Of a stretch of 64,000 nt of DNA, positions 33,241-41,739 are shown one piece after another (within the stretch, counting starts at the first letter, position 1; every line of letters starts with the position of its first letter). The position numbers were made by a program, and so were the translations under genes. The notes below the pieces were generated by a model. That model saw only the letters and a program-made list of their open reading frames with translations. It made no database searches and had not been told where the DNA came from. The stretch is from contig NZ_JAKKFD010000034.1 in assembly GCF_022229005.1 (NCBI RefSeq), forward strand, positions 186,001 through 250,000, written 5' to 3'. This DNA comes from Micromonospora trifolii (GTDB lineage Bacteria; Actinomycetota; Actinomycetes; Mycobacteriales; Micromonosporaceae).

Positions 33241-33366
33241 ATCAGACCCACCCCTGTCGTCAACCTCGCCACTCGCGTCCTCGCAGGCTCCCACGACGGC
33301 ATGACCGCCGACGGCTGGGGAAAGCCCCGCCGACCGACACCACCAAGCCGGCAGGGGAGGACGAAC

Positions 33367-34218
33367 ATGCCGTTCATCACCGTTGGCACCGAGAACGACA
33401 CCGCCATCGACATCTACTACGAGGACCACGGCTCCGGCCAGCCGGTCGTGCTCATCCACGGCTTCCCGTTCAACGGCGCCACCATGGAGAAGCTGGCCAA
33501 CCCACTGCTGAACGCCGGCTACCGGGTGATCACCTACGATCGCCGGGGATTCGGCGCCTCCAGCCAAGCCGACACCGGGTACGACTACGACACCTTGTCC
33601 GCCGACCTCGACACCCTGATGACGGAGTTGGACCTGCGCGACACCATCCTCGCCGGTCACTCCATGGGCACCGGTGAGGTGACCCGCTACCTCAGCAGGT
33701 ATGGCTCCGAGCGGGTCAGCCGAGGCGTGCTGCTCAGCCCACTGGCACCGTTCCTGCGCAAGACCTCGGACAACCCCGAGGGGGTCGACGGAAGCGTCTT
33801 CGACGGCTTCAAGCAGGCCATCGCGGCAGACCGCTTCGCCTACCTCACCGCCTTCTGCACCAGCTTCTTCAACTACGACCAGACCAAGGGCAAGCAGGTC
33901 AGCGAGGAAGCCTTCCAGGCGCACTGGGCCATCGGGCGGCTCGCCTCCGCCAATGCCACGTACCAGTGCATCGACGCCATCTCCACCGACTTCCGAGCCG
34001 ACGTGCCCCGCATCGACGTGCCGATCCTCATCGTCCAGGGCGACCAGGACGCGGTGCTGCCCTACCCGGTCACCGGCCAGCGGCTCGCCCCGATGCTGCC
34101 CAACGGCAAGCTCGTCACCCTCAAGGGCGCCCCGCACGGCATCCCGTGGACGCACGCCGACGAGGTCAACAAGGCGATCATGGACTTCATCGGCGCGCCA
34201 GCCATGGCCCGCGCCTGA
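33367..34218 (+). CDS. Alpha/beta hydrolase, non-heme chloroperoxidase-like
   Basis: A 283-aa product starting at ATG 33367 (AGGGGAGG 6 bp upstream). The catalytic triad is readable: S99 in AGHSMG, D228 in QGDQDAVLP, H257 in GAPHGIPWTH. The oxyanion segment is LIHGFPFNGAT. The sequence is typical of the esterase/chloroperoxidase (perhydrolase) group, about 275-285 aa. Cytoplasmic; no signal peptide. Its real substrate is unknown. Lone gene, convergent with the HTH-LAGLIDADG gene 8 bp away. Confidence 0.92.
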   Translation: MPFITVGTENDTAIDIYYEDHGSGQPVVLIHGFPFNGATMEKLANPLLNAGYRVITYDRRGFGASSQADTGYDYDTLSADLDTLMTELDLRDTILAGHSMGTGEVTRYLSRYGSERVSRGVLLSPLAPFLRKTSDNPEGVDGSVFDGFKQAIAADRFAYLTAFCTSFFNYDQTKGKQVSEEAFQAHWAIGRLASANATYQCIDAISTDFRADVPRIDVPILIVQGDQDAVLPYPVTGQRLAPMLPNGKLVTLKGAPHGIPWTHADEVNKAIMDFIGAPAMARA

Positions 34219-34226
34219 GCGCCAGC

Positions 34227-34994
34227 TCAGGACTTGGGGCCGACGTGCCGGTCCAGCGTGGCGACAGCGTCGCGCCGCGCCACCGACAGCGAGTTGCGTC
34301 GGTTCATCCGCCAAGCGACGCCGAGCAGGTCGAGGCTCCACTGGCAGAGCCCCATGATGTCCGCCGACTCATTGACGAACATGTAGCGCGGGTAGACGTA
34401 CGCCTTGCCCCTCACTGTCACCCGGTTGGCGAACCGACAGCCGTCGGAGTGGAACAAGCCGCGCAGGAAGTCGCCCGGGTGGGCGGCAACGAGATCGCGC
34501 TGCCAGTCGGCCAGGACGATTGGTCGCTCGTGCTTCTTGCCGGGCCCATGCTGCGGGAACAGGCACGGCCAGTGCGTCCCACTGCTCTCGACCGAGACGC
34601 AGCCTTGCTTGGGGATCCTCTGCACACGCGCGGCGAGCACTGCGAGCATGGCTTCCTCACACGCGTCGATGAGATCCGGATAGCTCTCCGTGCAAGCGAC
34701 CCGAAGCACCGGCACCTTCGGTGAGACGGCGAGATGACCGTCGCCCAGGTAGAGACCGAGCAGGTAGGCGTAGGCGGCGGGGTCGGTCGGATTCTCGACA
34801 CCTTCGCGGCAGCGGAAACACCGCAGCTGCGTGCCCTGGAGCTTCGCCTCCGGCCGGTCGTTGCACCAGTGCCAGACCGTCCGATAGGGCAGACCGACAG
34901 CCCGAGCGGTGTCGGCGACAGAACCTCCCGCGAGGAAGAACTGTCGTGCACGGGCACGGATCTCAGGTGGATGCACGAGGTCATCCTCGAACAT
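34227..34994 (-). CDS. HTH protein with two LAGLIDADG-like motifs, directly downstream of a tRNA
   Basis: A 255-aa product starting at ATG 34994, the first start after the tRNA on the same strand; the frame continues through the tRNA but that is not coding. Residues about 10-50 form a resolvase/transposase-like HTH (RARARQFFLAGGSVADTARAVGLPYRTVWHWC). C59 and C62 (CFRC) may bind zinc. Two LAGLIDADG-like motifs, YLLGLYLGDG (77-86) and FLRGLFHSDG (176-185), each keep the acidic residue (D85, D184), as in a monomeric homing-endonuclease fold. The family is common in actinobacteria with unknown function. Nuclease or regulator are both possible. Confidence 0.8.
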   Translation of the reverse strand: MFEDDLVHPPEIRARARQFFLAGGSVADTARAVGLPYRTVWHWCNDRPEAKLQGTQLRCFRCREGVENPTDPAAYAYLLGLYLGDGHLAVSPKVPVLRVACTESYPDLIDACEEAMLAVLAARVQRIPKQGCVSVESSGTHWPCLFPQHGPGKKHERPIVLADWQRDLVAAHPGDFLRGLFHSDGCRFANRVTVRGKAYVYPRYMFVNESADIMGLCQWSLDLLGVAWRMNRRNSLSVARRDAVATLDRHVGPKS

Positions 34995-35012
34995 CCGTAC
35001 GACATTAATTTG

Positions 35013-35087
35013 TGCCCTCGGTGGGATTCGAACCCACACTGTATGGAGTTTGAAGCCATTGCCTGCTGCCAGTTGGGCTACGAGGGC
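35013..35087 (-). tRNA. tRNA with 7-bp acceptor and short variable loop; anticodon read as CAA (Leu-like)
   Basis: Acceptor arms GCCCTCG / CGAGGGC (7 bp), T arm GTGGG-TTCGAAT-CCCAC, a 3-bp D stem (GCC/GGC) and an anticodon stem ATGG/CCAT with a C-U mismatch. The loop TTCAAAC gives anticodon CAA (35050-35052), decoding UUG Leu. The variable loop is only 5 nt (ACAGT), while normal tRNA-Leu has a long arm. No CCA is encoded. Shifting the loop by one (CTTCAAA) would give UCA, but then the stem breaks. A functional but atypical tRNA is most likely. Confidence 0.8.
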
Positions 35088-35184
35088 GCTTCCCTGATTC
35101 AGCCCTGACAGGATACCCACTACGCTGAAGGCGGTGACACCCGGCTGGGCGGGTGTCGGGTTCCGACTGGTGGGGGTAGGGCTG

Positions 35185-35808
35185 GTGGCTGAGACGCCGA
35201 CGGATGCCGAGCGTAGGCGCGTACTGATCGCCGAGGACGAGGCGCTGATCCGGCTGGACCTCGCCGAGATGCTGGTCGAAGAGGGTTACGAGGTGGTGGG
35301 GGAGGCCGGTGACGGCGAGACAGCCGTCCGCCTCGCCGAGGAGTTGAAGCCCGACCTCGTCATCCTCGACATCAAGATGCCGATCATGGATGGGCTGGCC
35401 GCCGCCGAGCGCATCGCCGGTGCCCGGATCGCCCCGGTGATCATTCTGACCGCGTTCAGCCAGCGTGACCTGGTGGAGCGGGCGCGGGCGGCGGGCGCTA
35501 TGGCGTACCTGGTGAAGCCCTTCCAGAAGAGCGACCTGGTCCCGGCGGTGGAGATTGCGCTGTCGCGTTACTCGGAGGTCGCGGCGCTGGAGGCGGAGGT
35601 CGCGAGCCTGACCGACCGCCTGGAGATCCGTAAGTCGGTGGAGCGCGCCAAGGGCGCGCTGATGACCACGTACGGGATGACCGAGCCGCAGGCGTTCAAG
35701 TGGATCCAGCGCACGGCGATGGACCACCGGATGACCATGAAAGAGGTCGCCGAGCGGATCCTCGCGGAGACCGCCGGCGGCGAGGTGTCGCAGCAGCCGA
35801 CCGTCTGA
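35185..35808 (+). CDS. pdtaR: ANTAR-domain response regulator (PdtaR-like)
   Basis: A 207-aa product starting at GTG 35185 after GGGGGTAGGG. A receiver domain (about 11-130) has acidic E/D residues (IAEDEA), phosphoacceptor D62 in LVILDIKMP and K in YLVKPFQ. An ANTAR RNA-binding domain covers about 140-195 (VERAKGALMTTYGMTEPQAFKWIQRTAMDHRMTMKEVAERI). Such proteins bind paired hexaloop hairpins in nascent mRNA and prevent termination. PdtaR of mycobacteria, with kinase PdtaS, is the nearest well-known homologue. The kinase gene is not in the window. Confidence 0.93.
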   Translation: MAETPTDAERRRVLIAEDEALIRLDLAEMLVEEGYEVVGEAGDGETAVRLAEELKPDLVILDIKMPIMDGLAAAERIAGARIAPVIILTAFSQRDLVERARAAGAMAYLVKPFQKSDLVPAVEIALSRYSEVAALEAEVASLTDRLEIRKSVERAKGALMTTYGMTEPQAFKWIQRTAMDHRMTMKEVAERILAETAGGEVSQQPTV

Positions 35809-35874
35809 GCGCTCCTGGTGACAACGGGCTGCGCCGGGCCACCGTGCGCGGGGTCTGGTGGTTAGCATCGACGG

Positions 35875-37062
35875 GTGTCCGTCCGACGGGTGATCGCGGT
35901 GTTCGGCCTCTTCGCGCTGCTGCTCGCGGGGTGCGACGGGTCGGCCGCGCCGAGCGGGGCGGGTTCGACGACGGCCGCCGCGCCGGCGCTGCGGCCGGGT
36001 TGGCAGCCGTTGACGCTTCCGGCGCCGCCGGGTGGCCCGGGCCGTCCCCTGCTGCGGGACGCGACGTCGTGCGCGGGTCGGTGGTTCGTGGTCGGTGGTG
36101 TCCTGGCCGCCGACGGTGGCACGCGTCCGGCCGGCTGGACCAGCGTGGACGGTACGACGTGGACGGTGCTGCCGGTGCGTCCGGATTCCTTTTACGGGCG
36201 GCAGAACGTGTTCCTGTCGGCGGCCTGCCGCGATGGTCAGGTGGCGTTGATCGGCGCGAAGGTCGGCGGTGCGCACGGTTATCCGCGGGTGAGCACGTGG
36301 CGGCAGGTGGCCGATGGCGCGCTGATCGAGGTGCAGGCGTCGTTCGAGACGTACGGCGGGCCGACGGCGGTGAACGTGTCCCGGTTGGCGGCCGGCCCGC
36401 AGGGTTGGTTGATCGTCGGTAACCGGTCGGCGGGTGCCGCGTCCTGGGTGGCGTCGCCGGCGGCGGCGGAGTTCGCGCTGGTCGAGGGCGCGCCGGAGCT
36501 GGCCAGTGACGCGGTGGGGGTGACCTGGGCGTTCGACGCGGTGGCGACGTCGTCGGGGTGGCTGGCGGTGGGTGGTTTGTTGCCGGCTGGCCGGATCGAC
36601 CGCGATCCGGCGGTGTGGTCGTCGCCGGACGGGCGGTCGTGGCGGCGCACGGTGTTGCCGGGTGGGTCGGAGTACGAGGAGATGCAGCGGGTGGTGTTGG
36701 CCGACGGCGTGCCGGTGGCGGTCGGGCTGCGCGGGGGGACGTTCGGCGCGTGGCGCCAGGAGGCGGCGGGTTGGGTGGCCGTCGGGACGTTCGGGCGGCG
36801 GGCTGGGGCCGGGGTGCCGGGGGTGGGGTCGCTGGTGTCGTCCGGTGGCAGTCTGTTCGCCGCGGTGACGGATGGGGCTCGGAATTCGGTGTGGGTGTCG
36901 ACCGACCGGGGTGGTTCGTGGCGGGAGGCGACGATGCCACTCGATGTGCCGGCGGGCGTTGACCGGGATGTGACGCTGGTGGCGGTGGGTGACCGGTGGT
37001 GGTTGGCGGCGGACGACGGCACCCGCGCCGGGTTGTGGTGGGCGGCCGGCGCGGGCACCTGA
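35875..37062 (+). CDS. Secreted lipoprotein with BNR/sialidase-like beta-propeller repeats
   Basis: A 395-aa product starting at GTG 35875. A lipobox LLAGC (C20) marks a lipid-anchored protein. The mature part repeats W/T-rich blades such as GWTSVDGTTWTVLP, VWSSPDGRSWRRTVLPG and VWVSTDRGGSWREATMP, which look like BNR-type (S-x-D-x-G-x-x-W) repeats forming a beta-propeller. The role outside the membrane is unknown. It lies between the ANTAR regulator and the liv operon in this actinobacterial neighbourhood. Codon use is more GTG/CGG-rich but of normal type. Confidence 0.8.
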   Translation: MSVRRVIAVFGLFALLLAGCDGSAAPSGAGSTTAAAPALRPGWQPLTLPAPPGGPGRPLLRDATSCAGRWFVVGGVLAADGGTRPAGWTSVDGTTWTVLPVRPDSFYGRQNVFLSAACRDGQVALIGAKVGGAHGYPRVSTWRQVADGALIEVQASFETYGGPTAVNVSRLAAGPQGWLIVGNRSAGAASWVASPAAAEFALVEGAPELASDAVGVTWAFDAVATSSGWLAVGGLLPAGRIDRDPAVWSSPDGRSWRRTVLPGGSEYEEMQRVVLADGVPVAVGLRGGTFGAWRQEAAGWVAVGTFGRRAGAGVPGVGSLVSSGGSLFAAVTDGARNSVWVSTDRGGSWREATMPLDVPAGVDRDVTLVAVGDRWWLAADDGTRAGLWWAAGAGT

Positions 37063-37428
37063 TCGTCGATGGTGCGGTGACGCTTCCATCCGATGCGCGA
37101 TCTGTGCGGACGTTTCCGCAGGTCAGTCGACTTTTTGTCAGGTGCGCGCGGTCCGGGTTGCTGCGGGTGGAGTGCGACCGGGCGTGGGTTTAAGGACCGT
37201 CTGGCGGGTTCACCTGTTACGGACATCGACATGATTGCCCACGTCTTCGTAACGGTTTCGCAGACCCAGCCTTCAGGCCTTCCGGGACGGTATGTCGTGT
37301 CGGTACGCTCCGCCATCACGAGCCGTAACGCAGGGGGAGTCCCTGCGAGGTGGGTGGAATTGCGGGTTTGCTGCTGTCGCCGTCGCTTCGGGTCAGTCGC
37401 GTCCGCATCTCGAGGAGGTCAGGAAGCC
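37063..37428. promoter_or_regulatory. Leader/promoter region of livJ
   Basis: A 366-bp gap with no gene seen. It contains a small hairpin GCAGGG-GGAGT-CCCTGC (37330-37346) 83 bp upstream of the livJ start, and two CGTAACG-like motifs (37247-37254, 37322-37329). A long leader would suit regulation by the ANTAR protein, but I do not see a clear double-hexaloop target. Confidence 0.4.
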
Positions 37429-38580
37429 GTGAGGCGAAGCTATGTACGGGCGCTGGGTACCGTGGCGCTCGCCGCGACCCTGGTGGTTGCGGCTGGTTGC
37501 CAGGATTCCGGTGGCGGCGAAGGTGGGACCGCGTCGGGTGACTGCGGTGGCAAGATTGCGATCTTCGGTGCGTTCACGGGTGACAACGCGGGTCTGGTGA
37601 TCCCGTCGCTGAACGGCGCGAACCTCGCCGTGGAGCAGTTCAACGCGGCGAACCCGAACTGCAAGGTCACCATGCAGCAGTTCGACACCCAGGGTGACCC
37701 TGCGGTGGCGACCCCGTTCGCGAACCAGATCGCGGGGGACAACTCGTTCCTCGGTGTCATCGGTGGTCACTTCTCCGGTGAGTCGGACGCGACGATGCCG
37801 ATCTACCAGGCTGCCGGCCTGGCGATGGTCAGCCCGTCGGCGACCCGCACGGACCTGACCCAGAAGGGCAACACGTCCTTCTACCGGGTGGTCGGTAACG
37901 ACGGCACGCAGGCCGGTGCCGTGGCCAGCTACCTGAAGACCCAGAACGCGCAGAAGGTCTTCATGGTCGATGACGCCAGCGCGTACGGCGCGGGCATCAC
38001 CGATGAGCTGGGCAAGCAGCTCGGCCCGCTGGTCGTGAACAAGGACAAGATCCAGGAGCGGCAGACGCAGTTCGACGCCACCGTCTCCAAGATCAAGTCG
38101 TCGCAGGCCGACTTCGTCTTCTACGGCGGCTACACCCGTGAGGCTGCTCCGCTGGTGAAGCAGATGCGTGCCGCTGGCGTCAACGCCAAGTTCGTCGGCC
38201 CGGACGGTCTCTACGACACCGCGTTCCCGTCGGGTGCCTCCGGTGGCGCCGAGGGCGCGATCATCACCTGCCCGTGCCTCCCGGCCGACAAGGCTGGCGG
38301 CACCTTCTCCGCCGACTACCAGAAGAAGTTCGGCATCCCGCCGGGCTCCTACGGTGCGGAAGGCTTCGACGGCGCCACGATCTACCTGGACGCCTTCAAG
38401 GCTGGCAAGAAGACCCGGGCGGACATCCTGGCGTTCGTGAAGTCGTACGACAAGCAGGGTGTGTCGAAGTACATCAAGTTCGATGCCAAGGGTGACGTCG
38501 ACCCGACGAAGGTTGTCATCTGGGCCTACCAGATCAAGGGCAACGCTATCGAGGCGCTGCAGGAGCTCAAGCTCAGCTGA
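37429..38580 (+). CDS. livJ: Branched-chain amino acid ABC transporter, substrate-binding lipoprotein
   Basis: A 383-aa product starting at GTG 37429 (AGGAGG about 10 bp upstream). Lipobox VVAAGC (C24) anchors it to the membrane. The periplasmic-binding type I fold is shown by KIAIFGAFTGDNAGL, IGGHFSGESDATMPIYQAAGLAMVSPSATRTDLT and VFMVDDASAYGAGITDELG. It captures Leu/Ile/Val (or related amino acids) for LivHMGF. A perfect hairpin follows before livH, so livJ is likely made in excess. Confidence 0.96.
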   Translation: MRRSYVRALGTVALAATLVVAAGCQDSGGGEGGTASGDCGGKIAIFGAFTGDNAGLVIPSLNGANLAVEQFNAANPNCKVTMQQFDTQGDPAVATPFANQIAGDNSFLGVIGGHFSGESDATMPIYQAAGLAMVSPSATRTDLTQKGNTSFYRVVGNDGTQAGAVASYLKTQNAQKVFMVDDASAYGAGITDELGKQLGPLVVNKDKIQERQTQFDATVSKIKSSQADFVFYGGYTREAAPLVKQMRAAGVNAKFVGPDGLYDTAFPSGASGGAEGAIITCPCLPADKAGGTFSADYQKKFGIPPGSYGAEGFDGATIYLDAFKAGKKTRADILAFVKSYDKQGVSKYIKFDAKGDVDPTKVVIWAYQIKGNAIEALQELKLS

Positions 38581-38597
38581 CGCCCACGAAATGGAGT

Positions 38598-38624
38598 GCG
38601 GCCGGGGTGTTTCACCCCGGCCGC
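38598..38624 (+). terminator. Intra-operon hairpin between livJ and livH
   Basis: Perfect 12-bp arms GCGGCCGGGGTG and complement around TTT, 17 bp after the livJ stop and 22 bp before livH. It probably acts as a partial terminator or mRNA-stabilising hairpin, keeping livJ above the membrane genes. Confidence 0.8.
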
Positions 38625-38646
38625 TCTCGATTCAAGGAGACCCCCG

Positions 38647-39630
38647 GTGCATTTCGATGAACTGATCGGCCATCTCGGCCAGCACACGGTCGATGGCCTG
38701 TCCAAGGGCGCCATCTACGCCCTGATCGCCCTTGGTTACACCCTCGTTTACGGCGTCCTTCGTCTGATCAACTTTGCGCACTCCGAGGTGTTCATGGTCG
38801 GTACCTTCGCGGTGCTGATCCTGTGGACCCAGCTCGGGGTGCAAAATAACCCCCCTGTCGGCCAGGCGATCCTGTTCCTGGTGCTCGGTCTGGTCGTCGC
38901 GGCGGTCGCCTCGGGCGGTACGGCCCTGGCGCTCGAGCGCATCGCGTACCGGCCGTTGCGGCGCAAGAACGCACCGCCGCTGATCTTCCTGATCACCGCT
39001 ATCGGCCTGTCGCTGGTCTTCGTGGAGCTCTTCGGGCAGGTGCTGCCGAAGCTGCTCGGTACGGTGCTGCCGGAGGCGTTCGGCCGGCCCCGGCAGATCG
39101 TCGGTATGCCGACGATCATTCAGCAGGAAACCCTGTTCACCATCGGCAACACCGCGATCACGAACATTCAGCTGATCGTCTTCGTGGCGGCCGTGGCGAT
39201 GATGGCCCTGCTGGACTGGTTCATCAACCGCACCCGGTACGGCCGGGGCGTGCGAGCGGTGGCCCAGAACCCGGAGACCGCCGCGCTGATGGGCGTCAAC
39301 CAGGAGCGCGTGATCATGCTGATCTTCGTGCTCGGTGGCATCATGGCCGGCGCCGCCGCGCTGTTGTGGAGCATGCGGTTCGGCTTCACCCAGAACAGCA
39401 TCGGCTTCGTGCTCGGCCTGAAGGCGTTCACCGCCGCCGTGCTGGGTGGCATCGGCAACCTGCGCGGTGCTCTGCTGGGTGGTCTCTTCCTCGGCGTCGT
39501 CGAGGTCTACGGCGCCACGCTCTTCGCGTCCAACTGGGAGGACGTCATCGCCTTCGTGGTGCTGATCGTGGTGCTGATGTTCCGGCCCACCGGCCTGTTG
39601 GGTGAGTCGCTCGGGAGGGCCCGCGCATGA
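38647..39630 (+). CDS. livH: Branched-chain amino acid ABC transporter permease LivH
   Basis: A 327-aa product starting at GTG 38647. About eight membrane segments, with the BPD_transp_2 marks LSKGAIYALIALGYTLVYGVLRLINFAHSEVFMVG and, near the C-terminus, LGGIGNLRGALLGGLFLGVVEVYGATLF. It pairs with LivM to form the channel. Stop overlaps the next start (ATGA). Confidence 0.96.
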   Translation: MHFDELIGHLGQHTVDGLSKGAIYALIALGYTLVYGVLRLINFAHSEVFMVGTFAVLILWTQLGVQNNPPVGQAILFLVLGLVVAAVASGGTALALERIAYRPLRRKNAPPLIFLITAIGLSLVFVELFGQVLPKLLGTVLPEAFGRPRQIVGMPTIIQQETLFTIGNTAITNIQLIVFVAAVAMMALLDWFINRTRYGRGVRAVAQNPETAALMGVNQERVIMLIFVLGGIMAGAAALLWSMRFGFTQNSIGFVLGLKAFTAAVLGGIGNLRGALLGGLFLGVVEVYGATLFASNWEDVIAFVVLIVVLMFRPTGLLGESLGRARA

Positions 39631-40805
39631 TCGACAAGATTCGCTCCGCAGACCGCCGCCGGGTCGGCATCCTGACCTCGGTCGGCGACCGTTGGCGGGC
39701 CCTGCCGAAGTGGCAGAAGGCCATCGGTGTGGTGGCTCTGCTCGTCTTCCTCTACCACCTGCCGTACCTGGGCAAGCTGCCCGGCGGTCTCATGATCCCC
39801 GGTCTGAACAACCTGCGTACCGACTCGATCGAGGGCGGCAACAACTGGGCGGGCGTGCTCTTCGTCTGCGCCATCTACGTGCTGGTCGCCATCGGGCTGA
39901 ACGTGGTGGTCGGTCTCGCCGGCCTGCTCGACCTGGGCTACATCGGCTTCTTCGCCATCGGGGCGTACAGCGTGGCGCTGTTCGGCTCGGTGAACTCGCC
40001 GGTGGTGAAGTGGATCCAGCAGGAGTTCAACCTGCCGCCGACCTGGGCGGTGACCTGGGGCATCTGCCTCCTGCTCGCGATCGTGCTGACGATGATCTCC
40101 GGTGTGCTGCTGGGTTGGCCGACGCTTCGGTTGCGCGGTGACTACCTGGCCATCGTGACGCTCGGCTTCGGTGAGATCATCCGCATCGTCGCCCGCAACG
40201 CCACAGGTGTCACCAACGGTCCGGTCGGTATCTCGGCCATTCCGGGTCCGGAGGGTCCGCCGTCGGCGGACAACAAGGTCTTCGGTCTGATCGACGCGAA
40301 GCCCTGGTACTGGCTGGCGATCACCTTCGTGCTGTTGATGGTGGTGCTGGTTCGCCGGCTGGAGCACAGCCGGGTCGGTCGCGCCTGGCTCGCGGTCCGT
40401 GAGGACGAGGACGCCGCCGCGGTGATGGGCGTGTACCCGTTCAAGTTCAAGCTGTGGGCGTTCGCCATGGGCGCGGCGCTCGGTGGCCTGTCGGGCTTCC
40501 TCTTCGGCAGCCGGAACGCGTTCATCGACCCGACCCAGTTCAACGCGAACCTCTCGATCCTCTTCGTCGCCATGGTCGTGGTCGGCGGGTCCGGCAACAT
40601 GATCGGCGTCTCGCTCGGCGCGGTCCTGCTGGCGTACCTGCCGGAGCGGTTCCGCGACTTCGCCGACTACCGGTGGCTGGTCTTCGGGCTGGCCATGGTG
40701 CTGGTGATGATCCTGCGTCCGCAGGGCCTGATCCCGAGCCGGCGGCGGGCCCGCGAGTTGAAGGACCGCGCGGCAGAGGCAGAGGAGGCGCCCGCTCATG
40801 TCTGA
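39627..40805 (+). CDS. livM: Branched-chain amino acid ABC transporter permease LivM
   Basis: A 392-aa product starting at ATG 39627, overlapping the livH stop. Hydrophobic segments with the LivM marks VVVGLAGLLDLGYIGFFAIGAYSVALFG and GDYLAIVTLGFGEIIRIVARNATGVTNGPVGIS and VVVGGSGNMIGVSLGAVLLAYLPERFRDF. It forms the second half of the membrane channel. A long charged C-terminus (SRRRARELKDRAAEAEEA) may contact the ATPase. Confidence 0.96.
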   Translation: MIDKIRSADRRRVGILTSVGDRWRALPKWQKAIGVVALLVFLYHLPYLGKLPGGLMIPGLNNLRTDSIEGGNNWAGVLFVCAIYVLVAIGLNVVVGLAGLLDLGYIGFFAIGAYSVALFGSVNSPVVKWIQQEFNLPPTWAVTWGICLLLAIVLTMISGVLLGWPTLRLRGDYLAIVTLGFGEIIRIVARNATGVTNGPVGISAIPGPEGPPSADNKVFGLIDAKPWYWLAITFVLLMVVLVRRLEHSRVGRAWLAVREDEDAAAVMGVYPFKFKLWAFAMGAALGGLSGFLFGSRNAFIDPTQFNANLSILFVAMVVVGGSGNMIGVSLGAVLLAYLPERFRDFADYRWLVFGLAMVLVMILRPQGLIPSRRRARELKDRAAEAEEAPAHV

Positions 40806-41739
40806 CCAGACCACCAGCACGTCCGCGCCGAAGATCCCGGCCCAGCCGGGGCCCCGGTCGGTACTGCTCGAAGTCGACGATGTCACGCTCCGCTTCGGTG
40901 GCGTGGTCGCCCTCGACAAGATCAATTTCCAGATCTACGAGGGCGAGATCCTCGGTCTCATCGGTCCCAACGGTGCCGGCAAGACCACCAGCTTCAACGT
41001 GATGACCGGGGTCTACAAGCCGACCTCCGGAGCGGTCCGGTTCCGCGGCCAGAAGGTGACCGGCCGTAAGCCGCACCAGATCAGCCAGTTGGGCATCTCC
41101 CGGACGTTCCAGAACATCCGTCTCTTCCCGGAGATGACGGCGCTGGAGAACGTCATGGTCGGCACCGACTCCCGGCACAAGACCAGCGTGCCCGGGGCGC
41201 TCTTCCGGCTGCCTCGGCGCAAGCCGAAGCCGCACGAGTTGCCGCAGGTCACCGCCGCGTCCGGGATCGTCCGGAACTGGCAGCAGGTGCGCCGGACGTT
41301 CGCCAAGACGTTCGGGTTGTCCCGGCACATCCTCGAGGAGCGGGCCGCCGAGGCCAAGGCGCTCGAGCTGTTGCGCTTCGTCGGGATCGCCGACCGGGCC
41401 AACGACGAGGCGCGCAACCTGCCGTACGGCTACCAGCGTCGGTTGGAGATCGCCCGCGCGTTGGCCACCGAGCCGAAGCTGATCTGCCTGGACGAGCCGG
41501 CCGCCGGCTTCAACCCGGCGGAGAAGGAGGAACTCCTCACCCTGATCCGCAACATCCGTGACATGGGGCTGACCGTGCTGCTCATCGAGCACGACATGCG
41601 GCTGGTCATGGGTGTCACCGACCGGATCGTGGTGCTGGAGTTCGGCCGCAAGATCGCCGAGGGTGCGCCCGCGGAGGTCAGCCGCGATCCGAGGGTGATC
41701 GCCGCGTACCTGGGGGAGCCCGCAGATGACGCTGCTTGA
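40798..41739 (+). CDS. livG: Branched-chain amino acid ABC transporter ATP-binding protein LivG
   Basis: A 313-aa product starting at ATG 40798, overlapping livM by 8 bp. Walker A GPNGAGKTT, signature LPYGYQRRLEIARAL (a variant of LSGGQ typical of LivG), Walker B LICLDEPAAGF and the H-loop IEHDMRLV are present. A 45-residue insertion between Walker A and the signature, with PRRKPKPHELP, is longer than usual. It powers uptake with LivF. Confidence 0.96.
   Translation: MSDQTTSTSAPKIPAQPGPRSVLLEVDDVTLRFGGVVALDKINFQIYEGEILGLIGPNGAGKTTSFNVMTGVYKPTSGAVRFRGQKVTGRKPHQISQLGISRTFQNIRLFPEMTALENVMVGTDSRHKTSVPGALFRLPRRKPKPHELPQVTAASGIVRNWQQVRRTFAKTFGLSRHILEERAAEAKALELLRFVGIADRANDEARNLPYGYQRRLEIARALATEPKLICLDEPAAGFNPAEKEELLTLIRNIRDMGLTVLLIEHDMRLVMGVTDRIVVLEFGRKIAEGAPAEVSRDPRVIAAYLGEPADDAA

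Noticed and set aside
35013..35087. Selenocysteine tRNA (anticodon UCA).
   Set aside because: A UCA reading needs a loop shift that breaks the anticodon stem, and there is no long acceptor stem, long D stem or long variable arm as in tRNA-Sec. No selenoprotein genes are visible.
34227..35090. tRNA as an integration site with a direct repeat.
   Set aside because: I found no second copy of the tRNA 3' end within the neighbouring kilobases.
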